From: Pseudomonas libanensis
Lineage (GTDB): Bacteria > Pseudomonadota > Gammaproteobacteria > Pseudomonadales > Pseudomonadaceae
Reading direction: 5' to 3'
DNA length: 64,000 nucleotides
Assembly: GCF_001439685.1 (NCBI RefSeq)
Contig: NZ_JYLH01000001.1
Span: 62,001-126,000, forward strand
Position 1 is the first letter of the stretch; every line of letters begins with the position of its first letter. Positions 56,358 through 64,000 of the stretch are shown piece after piece. A program made the translations under genes and the position numbers. Below the pieces are notes generated by a model. That model was not told the origin of the DNA. It was given only the letters and a program-made list of their open reading frames with translations, and did not search any database.

Positions 56358-57952
56358 GCGTGTCTCCAGCGGGTGGCGCGGGTTTCGATGCGTTGGCCGA
56401 TCAAGTTGAGGAGGGCGCCGGTGAAGCCGACCAGAAGCATGCCGCCCATGATCAGGTCCATGCGCAGCAGTTGTTGGGCGCCGATCATCAGGCTGCCGAT
56501 GCCGCCGTTGGACGGCATGAAGTATTCGGCGCCGATGGTGCCCATCCAGGCGTAGATCAGGCTCAGGCGCAGGCCGGCGAAAATGCCCGCCGCTGCGCCC
56601 GGCAGTACCAGACGACGCAGGCGTTGCCACAGGTTCAGGCGCAGCACTTGGGCGGCTTCGCGCAGTTGCGGCGACAGGTTGAGCACGCTGCGCTGGGTGG
56701 CGATAAACAACGGGAAGAACGCGGCGAGGGCGATAAACACCCACTTGGCCAGTTCACCCAGGCCGAACCAGGCGGTGAGCAGTGGCACCCAGGCGAAAAT
56801 CGCAATCTGGCGCAGCGCAGCCAGGGTTGGGCCAAGTAGCCGCTCACTGCGCCGCGACAACCCCAGCCACAGGCCCAGGGCAAAGCCCAGGCTGCCGCCG
56901 AGCAGCAAGCCGCCCACGGCCCGGCCGAGGCTTTTGCCTAAAGCCGCGCTCAGGCTGCCATCCAGCACCCCGTCCATGGTGGTTTGCAGCACCGCCCAGG
57001 GGCTGACCAGGATATTCGGGTCGACCCAGCCCTGTTGCGTCGCCACTTGCCACAATGCCAGCAACAGCAGCGGCAACAGCCAGGGTTGCAGGCGTTGCCA
57101 GCCTTCATAGCGCGGCCCGCGCCGGATCTGCGCCGTGGCCGGATGGGGCCAGTGCACCCATTTGCGATCCAGCCAGCCGATGCCGCGATCCATCACCACG
57201 CCCAGCACGCCGATGACCACGATGCACACGAAGACGATATCGAGCATGAACAACTGGCGTGCCCATACCATCAGGTAGCCGATGCCTTCGCTGGAGGCCA
57301 GCAACTCCACGGCCAATAGCGACGTCCAGCCCGCCGCCAGGGCCAGGCGCACCCCGGCCATGAACGCCGGCAACGCGGCGGGCAGGATCAGGCGGCGAAT
57401 CAGCAGGTGGGTGGGCAAGCGCAGCACGCGGGCGGCCTCGCGCAGGTTGGGCTGGGCGTCGCGCACGCCCACCAGGGTATGCAGGGTCACGGGCACCACG
57501 ATGGCCTTGACCAGCACCATCAGTTTCAGGGTTTCGCCAATGCCAAAAAACACCATGAACAGCGGGATCCACGCCAGGGTCGGCACTTGCGACAACGCGC
57601 TGAACGTAGGGAATACCAGGCGCTCGGCGCGGGCGCTGAACCCCAGGCTCGCGCCCAATAGCGCACCGGCGCCGATACCGGCCAGGAGGCCCCAGAACAG
57701 GCGTTGCAAGCTGATTGCCAGATGGCTCCATAACTCGCCGCCGGCCAGCTCCACGGCGCTGCTCCACACCAGGGCAGGGGTTGGCAGGATCTGCTCGCTC
57801 ATCCAGTGATTGCGGCTGGCCAGCCACCACAGGGCAAACAGCCCGAGCGGCAGCAGCCAGGGCAACAGGCGTTCGCTCAGTTGCGGCCAGCGCGGCGCGG
57901 CGCCTTTGGATGGGGCTGCCAGAGGTAGGCTCAAAAGTGAAATCCGGGCCAT
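56354..57952 (-). CDS. atsB: Double-domain ABC permease for sulfate esters (AtsB-like)
   Basis: 532 residues, about twice a normal SsuC/TauC. Two permease units follow one another: residues ~30-265 with EAA loop LREAARVLRLPTHLLIRRLILP and ~295-525 with LREAAQVLRLNLWQRLRRLVLP, each with ~6 membrane segments. A single polypeptide therefore supplies both halves of the channel. No frameshift or duplicated flanks are seen. It starts the minus-strand unit next to a divergent binding-protein gene. Confidence 0.85.
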   Translation of the reverse strand: MARISLLSLPLAAPSKGAAPRWPQLSERLLPWLLPLGLFALWWLASRNHWMSEQILPTPALVWSSAVELAGGELWSHLAISLQRLFWGLLAGIGAGALLGASLGFSARAERLVFPTFSALSQVPTLAWIPLFMVFFGIGETLKLMVLVKAIVVPVTLHTLVGVRDAQPNLREAARVLRLPTHLLIRRLILPAALPAFMAGVRLALAAGWTSLLAVELLASSEGIGYLMVWARQLFMLDIVFVCIVVIGVLGVVMDRGIGWLDRKWVHWPHPATAQIRRGPRYEGWQRLQPWLLPLLLLALWQVATQQGWVDPNILVSPWAVLQTTMDGVLDGSLSAALGKSLGRAVGGLLLGGSLGFALGLWLGLSRRSERLLGPTLAALRQIAIFAWVPLLTAWFGLGELAKWVFIALAAFFPLFIATQRSVLNLSPQLREAAQVLRLNLWQRLRRLVLPGAAAGIFAGLRLSLIYAWMGTIGAEYFMPSNGGIGSLMIGAQQLLRMDLIMGGMLLVGFTGALLNLIGQRIETRATRWRHA

Positions 57953-58240
57953 GAAAGACCTCCGTTGTTGCCGAATCCGTTATGTGATTTCGATCTTACA
58001 AAGTCTTAAGCAAGATGATTGCGAGATAAGAGAAATCATTTAAAGCCTCAGCCCTCCACGCAGCCAATGCATTCGAAGAATATTTTCGATGCTGTTCATG
58101 CATAACGCCGTGGAGCCTGCGTATTAGCTCGCATAGTCCTAAAAGCTATTAAATTGTGAATTTATAGTATTTAAAGTTTTGTACGGCCTGTGCCTACTTT
58201 CTGCTCCCCAGGCGACCGTCGCCCACCAGGAGCTGTGCTT
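57953..58240. promoter_or_regulatory. Divergent promoter region of atsBC and atsR
   Basis: 288 bp without a gene. AT-rich in the part near atsR (CTATTAAATTGTGAATTTAT, 58146-58165, then ATAGTATTTAAAG), which resembles the region before oscA. Sites for CysB and/or SftR are expected here from known Pseudomonas biology, but no consensus match is claimed. Confidence 0.5.
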
Positions 58241-59242
58241 ATGAAATTGCCCTTCAAACATCTGATCAGCCTGTTGGCCGGCACCGCCCTGGCCGGGCTG
58301 GTGCAGGCCGCTGACCTCAAGGAAATCCGCATCGCCGTGCCCGACCTCAGCGCCGGCAGCCAGCACAGTGGCGGTGGTATTACGGATGTGTTGCGTGAAC
58401 AGCAGATCTTTGAAAAAGCCTTTGCCGACCAAGGCATCAAGATCCAGTGGAATTACTTCAAGGGTGCAGGCCCGGTGATCAACGAAGCCTTCGCCAACGG
58501 CCAGGTGGACCTCGCCTATCTGGGCGACCTGGCAGCGATCATTGGCCGTTCCAATGGCCTGGATACGCGGCTGCTCAGCGCCACGGCGCGTGGGGTCAAG
58601 CACTACCTCGGCGTGGTGCCGGGCTCAGGCATCAAGACTCTGCAAGACCTCAAGGGTAAACGCGTGGCGGTGTTTCGCGGCACGGCCAGCCAGTTGTCGT
58701 TCGACAGTGCGCTGGCCAGCCAGGGCCTGAGTGAGAAGGACCTGAAGGTCATCAACCTCGACTTCAATGCCGCTGGCGCCGCCTTGGCCGCCAAGCAAAT
58801 TGACGCCACCTGGGGCGGTTCGACCCTGACGGCACTGCAGGCCAAAGGCCTGGCAGAAATACCGCTGACCACCAAGGACCTGGGCGATGCCGGCAGTATC
58901 CAGGCCGTGCTGGTGGGCAGCGCCAAGTTTGTCGACGAACACCCCGATGCCGTGGCCAAGTTGCTCAAGGCCCAGCAGCAGGCGGTGCAGTGGCTGACCG
59001 ATGACAACAACAAACAGGCCTATATCGCGCTGGTGTCGGGGTTGGCCAGTTACCCGCCGGTGATCCTGACCAATGATCTGAAAGACCAGAAACTCAGCGA
59101 GATTTTCCCCTCGACCCTGGACCCGGTGTTCCTGGGCAAATTGCAGGATGCGGTGGATTTGGCGTCGAAGGAGAAGTTGATTCGCAAGTCGTTTCAGGTG
59201 AGTGATTGGGTGGCGCCTGGGTTGGTGGCGGCAGGGCTCTGA
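58241..59242 (+). CDS. atsR: Periplasmic sulfate-ester/sulfonate-binding protein (AtsR-like)
   Basis: 333 residues from the ATG at 58241 (GGAGCTG upstream). Signal peptide KLPFKHLISLLAGTALAGLVQA, then LKEIRIAVPDLSAGSQHSGGG and the SsuA pattern WNYFKGAGPVINEAFANGQVDLAYLGD in parts. It delivers a sulfonate or sulfate ester to the divergent AtsB/AtsC. The symbol is by context. Confidence 0.8.
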   Translation: MKLPFKHLISLLAGTALAGLVQAADLKEIRIAVPDLSAGSQHSGGGITDVLREQQIFEKAFADQGIKIQWNYFKGAGPVINEAFANGQVDLAYLGDLAAIIGRSNGLDTRLLSATARGVKHYLGVVPGSGIKTLQDLKGKRVAVFRGTASQLSFDSALASQGLSEKDLKVINLDFNAAGAALAAKQIDATWGGSTLTALQAKGLAEIPLTTKDLGDAGSIQAVLVGSAKFVDEHPDAVAKLLKAQQQAVQWLTDDNNKQAYIALVSGLASYPPVILTNDLKDQKLSEIFPSTLDPVFLGKLQDAVDLASKEKLIRKSFQVSDWVAPGLVAAGL

Positions 59243-59260
59243 GTTTTTCGGTGCTTGGGC

Positions 59261-59340
59261 TATCGCTATCGCAGGCAAGCCAGCTCCCACACTTGAATGT
59301 GTTCACCGCTCAAATGTGGGAGCTGGCTTGCTCGCGATGA
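59261..59340. repeat. REPIN
   Basis: CGCAGGCAAGCCAGCTCCCAC and inverted TGTGGGAGCTGGCTTGCTCGCG with ~25 bp between, separating atsR from the convergent LysR gene. Confidence 0.85.
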
Positions 59341-59346
59341 GGCCCT

Positions 59347-60267
59347 TCAAACCGCCACACTTACCTCCTGCCTATCTACCTCCACCAGCGTCTCAATCAT
59401 CGCCTTCGCCGCCGGCGACAACCGCGACCCGGTGCGACTGACAATCCCGCAACGCGCGCTCATGGTCTCCATGTTCTGCGGCAGGTTGCGCCAGTGCAGC
59501 AGCACCAGCGAACCGCTGGCCACATCCTCGGCAAAGGCTTCCTCGGTGCCGACGCCGATGGCGTTGGACTGCAGCACGATCTTCACCAGCGCCGGGAAGT
59601 GTTCGGTCTGGATACTCGGGGAGAAATCCATGCGCCCGCTGAGGTTCGCCAGCAGCTTGCGAATGCCTTGGGAGATCAACGGCGAGGCCAGCGGGTAGTC
59701 GAACATGTCGTTGGTCGACAGGCTGTCCTTGGCCAGCAACGGGTGCCCGGGGCGGCAGAAAAAGACGCCGCGCTTGGGCGTCAGTGCGCGGGTCTGGAAA
59801 TTCGGGTCGGCCTCGAACTGACGGATGTCGGCGATAAAGAATTCAATCTCTTCACGGCTCAGGCTGCGGCTGAGGGTTTCCCAGTTGTCCACCTGGAAGC
59901 TCGTGCGGATTTTCGGGTGGGCGTTGATAAACCGCGCCACCGCATCCGGCACCAGTTTCACTGCGGGCGCCGGGCCGCAGCCGAAGCGCAGGTCGCCGGC
60001 GTCGAGCTTGGTCATGCGCGTTACTTCACTGCTCAGCAGCGCCGCGCCATGCACCAGGCTCAGGGCGTGCTGCAACACCACTTGGCCTTCCGGCGTAGGG
60101 CGCAGGTCTTTGTGGCCGCGGTCTACCAGCACGCAACCGAACTCCTGTTCCAGCCCCTGGATGCTGCGGCTGAACGCCGGTTGGGTGATGCCCATGGCGT
60201 CCGCCGCACGCACGAAACTGCGGTGTTCGTTGAGGGCGATGAAGTAGCGCAGTTGGCGAAGATCCAT
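59347..60267 (-). CDS. LysR-family regulator, SftR-like
   Basis: 306 residues from the ATG at 60267. N-terminal HTH (DLRQLRYFIALNEHRSFVRAADAMGITQPAFSRSIQGLE in parts) and effector domain beginning GDLRFGCGPAPAVKLVPDAV. Divergent from atsK across 182 bp, as SftR is near atsRK in P. putida S-313, where it activates sulfate-ester genes. Homologous along its length with the second LysR at the right edge of the window. Confidence 0.85.
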   Translation of the reverse strand: MDLRQLRYFIALNEHRSFVRAADAMGITQPAFSRSIQGLEQEFGCVLVDRGHKDLRPTPEGQVVLQHALSLVHGAALLSSEVTRMTKLDAGDLRFGCGPAPAVKLVPDAVARFINAHPKIRTSFQVDNWETLSRSLSREEIEFFIADIRQFEADPNFQTRALTPKRGVFFCRPGHPLLAKDSLSTNDMFDYPLASPLISQGIRKLLANLSGRMDFSPSIQTEHFPALVKIVLQSNAIGVGTEEAFAEDVASGSLVLLHWRNLPQNMETMSARCGIVSRTGSRLSPAAKAMIETLVEVDRQEVSVAV

Positions 60268-60449
60268 ATGCTTTCCCGGCATTTTAAAAATAGGTCGAAG
60301 GCATTTGCGACCGAGCAAGCTGAGGTTTTAAATGCAAGCTCTTATTCCGTCAACGAAGCATCGATTCATTTGCTAGATCTAAATTGCATATGAATAGAGC
60401 GTTGCTGGAAAGCATCTCTACCATCAGCAGGCACATGAGGGTCATCACA

Positions 60450-61355
60450 ATGAGCAACGCCGCATTAGCTGTTCAACCCATCGCCCACGCGCTCGACATT
60501 CACCCGGTGGCCGGTCGTATCGGCGCCGAGATCCGTGGCATCAAGCTGTCTGGTGACCTGGATGCCGCCACTGTCGAGGCCATCCAGCAGGCGCTGGTGC
60601 AGTACAAAGTGATCTTCTTCCGTGAGCAGACCCACCTCGATGACCAGAGCCAGGAAGCCTTCGCCCACCTGCTCGGCGAGCCGATTGCCCACCCGACGGT
60701 ACCGGTGCGTGACGGCACGCGCTTTCTGATGGAGTTGGATGGCACCCGTGGCCAGCGCGCCAACTCGTGGCACACCGACGTGACCTTCGTCGACGCCTAC
60801 CCAAAGGCCTCGATCCTGCGTTCGGTACTGGCGCCAGCGTCCGGTGGCGATACCGTCTGGGCCAATACCGCCGCGGCTTACAACGACCTCAGCGTCGAGC
60901 TGCGTGCATTGGCCGACCACCTGTGGGCAGTGCACAGCAACGAATACGACTACGCTGCACGCAAGCCGGATGTGGCGGTGGAGAAGCTGGAGGAATACCG
61001 CAAGGTCTTCACTTCCACGGTGTATGAAACTGAGCACCCGGTAGTGCGCGTGCACCCGGTCAGCGGTGAGAAAACCTTGCTGCTGGGGCACTTCGTCAAG
61101 CGTCTGAAAGGCTATTCCCAGGCGGAATCGGCGCAGCTGTTCAACCTGCTGCAAGGCCACGTCACCCGCCTGGAAAACACCGTGCGCTGGCGCTGGAATA
61201 CCGGGGACGTGGCGATCTGGGACAACCGCGCCACCCAGCATTACGCAGTAGACGACTATGGCACCCAGGAGCGCATCGTGCGTCGGGTCACGCTCAAGGG
61301 CGATGTGCCGGTGGGTGTGCAGGGGCAGCGCAGCCAGACCACCAAAGGTCTCTAA
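60450..61355 (+). CDS. atsK: Alkylsulfatase AtsK (Fe(II)/2-oxoglutarate dioxygenase)
   Basis: 301 residues from the ATG at 60450; longer starts are unlikely. It shows the TauD/TfdA fold with His108 and Asp110 in NSWHTDVTF and the distal His in NRATQHYAVDDYG, with the 2-oxoglutarate Arg in RIVRRVTL. I recognise the whole sequence as close to P. putida AtsK. AtsK oxidatively splits alkyl sulfate esters to an aldehyde and sulfate, feeding sulfate assimilation. Regulator gene divergent, REPIN downstream. Confidence 0.93.
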   Translation: MSNAALAVQPIAHALDIHPVAGRIGAEIRGIKLSGDLDAATVEAIQQALVQYKVIFFREQTHLDDQSQEAFAHLLGEPIAHPTVPVRDGTRFLMELDGTRGQRANSWHTDVTFVDAYPKASILRSVLAPASGGDTVWANTAAAYNDLSVELRALADHLWAVHSNEYDYAARKPDVAVEKLEEYRKVFTSTVYETEHPVVRVHPVSGEKTLLLGHFVKRLKGYSQAESAQLFNLLQGHVTRLENTVRWRWNTGDVAIWDNRATQHYAVDDYGTQERIVRRVTLKGDVPVGVQGQRSQTTKGL

Positions 61356-61370
61356 GCAAACACAGATCCA

Positions 61371-61463
61371 AATGTGGGAGGGGGCTTGCCCCCGATAGCT
61401 GAGTGTCACTCAACCTTTCAGTAGCTGACACACCGCCATCGGGGGCAAGCCCCCTCCCACATT
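61371..61463. repeat. REPIN
   Basis: TGTGGGAGGGGGCTTGCCCC and inverted GGGGGCAAGCCCCCTCCCAC with a ~45 bp centre containing its own dyad; convergent gap between atsK and the sulfatase-family gene. Confidence 0.9.
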
Positions 61464-61478
61464 CAGACCTGTGTCGTT

Positions 61479-63086
61479 CTACCAGACGCCAATCTGCACC
61501 ACCTTCTCCGCCTGCGGCTCACCATAACGAAACCATTGCCCACGCACTTCGATCTCGCTGTGGCTGATGGTGGTACGCCGCTTCAACCCGCGCAGCCATT
61601 CGAACAGATAACCCAAGTGAGTCTCCCGCACCTCGGCATAGGCCGGATCGCTGCCCAGGTCGTGGATCTCCTGCGGGTCGTTTTCCAGGTCGAACAGTTG
61701 CGGGCGAAAGCCGTCGTACGCCAGGTATTTCCAACGCTCGCTGCGCACCATGGTCATGCGGCAACGGTCGATGGGCTGCGCCAGGCGTTCCCGGGCCGGG
61801 GCCTGGAAGGCGTAGTCGTATTCGGCAATGGCGTAGTGGCGCCAGGTGGGTTGCTCGCCGTGCAACAGCGGGATCAGCGAGCGGCCTTCGAGGCGATGGT
61901 CGGCGGCGGGCAGGCCCAGGGCGTCGAGGAAAGTGGGCAGGGCGTCGATGGTTTCTACCAGGCGTGCGTCCACGGTGCCACGGCTGATATCGCCGCTGGC
62001 TCGTGGGTCGCGCACGATCAAGGGCACGCCCACGGCGGGCTCCAGCAAAAACTCTTTTTCACCGAGGTAATGATCGCCGAGGAAGTCACCATGGTCGCTG
62101 GTAAACACGATCAGCGTGTCGTCCCAGCGGCCAGCGCTTTGCATGAAATCAAACAGCCGCCCGAGTTGATCGTCGATCTGTTTGATCAGGCCCATGTAGG
62201 TGGGAATCACCGTGAGGCGCACTTCGTCCCGGGAAAAATTCAGGCTCTCCTGGTGTTGGCGGAATGCCTGGTACACCGGGTGATCGCTGGTTTGCCCAGG
62301 TTGAATGGGCGCCTGGATATGCTCGGCACCGTATAGCGCGTGATACGGCGCCGGCGCGATGTAGGGCCAGTGCGGCTTGATATACGACAGGTGCAGGCAC
62401 CATGGCTGTTCTGCTTGTTCGCTGATGAAGTCGATGGCGCGGTCGGTGGTGTAGACGGTTTCCGAATGTTCCTCGGCCACCCGTGCAGGTTTGCCGGCGT
62501 TGCGCATGTGCCAGCCGCTGAGGATCTCACCGTCTTCGCCTTGGGCGGCATTGGCCCATTCATGCCAGGGGTTGCGACCACCGTAGCCTTGCTCGCGCAA
62601 GTAGTGGGTGTAGGGCGCGGACTCGCGTTTATCGTCGAACAATGGGCTGTCAGGGTAGATGCCATCGTGGCGTAGGTACGCGTCAAAGCCCACCTCATTC
62701 AGCGGCTCGGCCTGGGCGCTGTCGGGGTCGATATGCAGGCGTTGCAACGCCTCCAGGTTCGGCGTGGCGTGGGTCTTGCCCACCAGTGCGGTGCGGATGC
62801 CGTGGGGGCGCAGGTAGTCGCCAATTGTCAGTTCTTCAAGCGGCAGCGGTACCGCATTCCACGCCACTTGATGGCTGCTGACATACCGCCCGGTGTACGC
62901 CGACATGCGTGACGGGCCGCAGATGGTGCCCTGGGTATAGGCACGGCTGAAACGCACACCGGCGGCGGCCAGGCGGTCGATATTGGGGGTGTGCAAATGG
63001 GCGTGGCCGTAGCACGACAGGTAATCACGGCGCAGTTGGTCGCACATGATGTAGAGCACGTTGCGTACAGGTTTGGGGTCGGACAT
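61479..63086 (-). CDS. Sulfatase-family hydrolase (Cys-type, PMH-like)
   Basis: 535 residues. Metal site near the start (VLYIMCDQLRRDYLSCYG), the formylglycine motif CGPSRMSAYTGR (Cys56, to be converted to formylglycine), and the second metal segment IVFTSDHGDFLGDH. The overall sequence recalls phosphonate-monoester hydrolases/sulfatases of alkaline phosphatase superfamily more than AtsA. No signal peptide, so cytoplasmic. In the ats cluster it probably hydrolyses a sulfate ester imported by AtsRBC. Confidence 0.87.
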   Translation of the reverse strand: MSDPKPVRNVLYIMCDQLRRDYLSCYGHAHLHTPNIDRLAAAGVRFSRAYTQGTICGPSRMSAYTGRYVSSHQVAWNAVPLPLEELTIGDYLRPHGIRTALVGKTHATPNLEALQRLHIDPDSAQAEPLNEVGFDAYLRHDGIYPDSPLFDDKRESAPYTHYLREQGYGGRNPWHEWANAAQGEDGEILSGWHMRNAGKPARVAEEHSETVYTTDRAIDFISEQAEQPWCLHLSYIKPHWPYIAPAPYHALYGAEHIQAPIQPGQTSDHPVYQAFRQHQESLNFSRDEVRLTVIPTYMGLIKQIDDQLGRLFDFMQSAGRWDDTLIVFTSDHGDFLGDHYLGEKEFLLEPAVGVPLIVRDPRASGDISRGTVDARLVETIDALPTFLDALGLPAADHRLEGRSLIPLLHGEQPTWRHYAIAEYDYAFQAPARERLAQPIDRCRMTMVRSERWKYLAYDGFRPQLFDLENDPQEIHDLGSDPAYAEVRETHLGYLFEWLRGLKRRTTISHSEIEVRGQWFRYGEPQAEKVVQIGVW

Positions 63087-63194
63087 GGGAATTTACCGGA
63101 CGGAGGACAGGTGGGTTTTTTCGCCGTTCGGAGGGCGCGCTGGCAAGTGCATTTGGGGACTGGGTTCCATGCAGTGAATGCATGGGTGTTGCTA

Positions 63195-63230
63195 CCGGCG
63201 CTTTCGCGGGCAAGCCCGCGAAGGCGCCGG
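63195..63230. repeat. REP-like hairpin between sulfatase and LysR genes
   Basis: CCGGCGCTTTCGCGGGC and GCCCGCGAAGGCGCCGG form a long stem, ending just before the stop codon of the LysR gene (minus strand), and may terminate it. Confidence 0.7.
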
Positions 63231-63231
63231 T

Positions 63232-64000
63232 TCAAACAGCGATATTCTCCAGGGTGCAAATGTCTTCATCCAGCTCATCAATCTGCTTGATCTGCTCAAT
63301 CATCGCCTGCGCCAACGGCGACAATCGATACCCCGCACGGCTGACAATTCCGTAGCGGGTGTAACGCTCCTCCAGGTTTTCATCCAGGCCCTCAATCTTC
63401 AGGCACACCAGCTCACCCCGCGCCATGTGCAGCACATCGCTGTTGGCGCTGACGATGCCGATGGCGTCCGAACGCAACACCACGCCCATCAGGCTATAGC
63501 CGTTTTCACACTCCACATTGGGTTGATAATCGGGCCGGCCGCTGAGGTCAACGATGACTTTGCGCAGGTTCGGCGGGCGGATGGTCACGGCCAGCGGGTA
63601 GCTCATCAGCTCGGCGGCGCTGACGCTGTCGCGCCCGGCCAAGGGGTGGCCGGCGCGGCAGCAAAAATACCAGCGGCGTGGGCGCAGGCGGTGGGTGTGG
63701 TAGTCGGGGTTGGCTTCGAAGTGGCGGGTGTCGGCAACGAAAAATTCGAACTCTTCGCTGAGCAGGCGCTTGTCCAGGCTTTGCCAGTCGTCCACTTGGA
63801 ATTGCACGCGGGCCTTGGGATAGCGCCCGATAAAACTGCCGATGGCGCGGGGGATCAAGCCACCTGCCGGCGCCGGGCCGCAGCCGAAGCGCAGCTCACC
63901 GGCTTCCAGGCCGTTGAACTGGTTGATCTCGTTGGCCAGTTGCTGGGCGCCGCTGACCAGCCGCCGCGCATGTTCGAGCAACACCTGGCCTTGCTTGGTG
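63232..64000 (-). CDS. LysR-family regulator, C-terminal part (5' end beyond window)
   Basis: About 256 residues, open to the right edge. GELRFGCGPAPAGGLIPRAI, FQVDDWQSLDKRLLSEEFEFFVADTRHFEANPDY (in parts) and GYRLSPLAQAMIEQI match the SftR-like protein at 59347-60267 along the effector domain. The HTH lies outside the window. Probably regulates the sulfatase-family gene just downstream of it on the same strand. Confidence 0.85.
   Translation of the reverse strand, partial: TKQGQVLLEHARRLVSGAQQLANEINQFNGLEAGELRFGCGPAPAGGLIPRAIGSFIGRYPKARVQFQVDDWQSLDKRLLSEEFEFFVADTRHFEANPDYHTHRLRPRRWYFCCRAGHPLAGRDSVSAAELMSYPLAVTIRPPNLRKVIVDLSGRPDYQPNVECENGYSLMGVVLRSDAIGIVSANSDVLHMARGELVCLKIEGLDENLEERYTRYGIVSRAGYRLSPLAQAMIEQIKQIDELDEDICTLENIAV

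Overview
The window looks like Pseudomonas chromosome, most likely the P. fluorescens group. Evidence: the recurring REP sequences built on GTGGGAGGGGGCTTGC; the gabD-gabT pair with a structured gap where Pseudomonas carry the gabT RNA; the block diguanylate cyclase - desA - PAS/GGDEF/EAL protein - oscA - sbp - cysTWA, which matches the P. aeruginosa PA0290-PA0280 order; and an R-body (reb) locus. Core genes are GC-rich. Two stretches are clearly richer in AT: the orphan immunity array (about 1.5-7.0 kb) and the defence operon (about 25.5-33.4 kb).

Layout. 1-7.0 kb: the C-terminal end of a CdiA-type contact-dependent inhibition toxin with its immunity gene, then small orphan immunity-like genes separated by a RAYT (REP-associated tyrosine transposase) element in several states and by short MITE-like palindromes. 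7.1-7.5 kb: a small gene behind a structured leader RNA that recurs at 24.9 kb. 8-10.6 kb: an autotransporter. 10.7-13.9 kb: five lipoproteins in two divergent groups, including the CsgG/DUF4810/DUF799 trio. 14.1-17.0 kb: a VWA lipoprotein, an ECF sigma factor and a putative anti-sigma. 17.3-21.0 kb: a compact pathway of diaminobutyrate aminotransferase, GNAT acetyltransferase, flavin N-monooxygenase and LysE exporter. 21.4-24.8 kb: an SDR reductase with a divergent LysR regulator, then small genes.

25.2-33.9 kb: a degenerate island between tRNA-Arg(CCG) and a decayed copy of the tRNA 3' end plus terminator. It carries a regulator, a small ORF and a tightly overlapping operon hsdS - PtuA-like ATPase - PtuB-like HNH nuclease - hsdM. 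No hsdR and no integrase are seen. This operon joins type I DNA methylation and specificity subunits to a Septu-like effector pair and is the best candidate for an unusual system.

34.2-38.3 kb: an R-body locus with its own Crp/Fnr regulator and sigma factor, four RebB-family proteins and a papain-like hydrolase. 38.6-41.5 kb: GABA catabolism. 41.6-46.1 kb: two cyclic-di-GMP enzymes around a fatty acid desaturase. 46.4-50.5 kb: sulfate uptake (oscA, sbp, cysTWA). 50.6-55.6 kb: assorted metabolism and regulators. 55.5-64 kb: a sulfate-ester scavenging cluster (atsC, fused atsB, atsR, an SftR-like LysR, atsK, a sulfatase-family hydrolase and a second LysR that runs off the edge).

All calls rest on reading the sequence and on memory of families. 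No database search was run.
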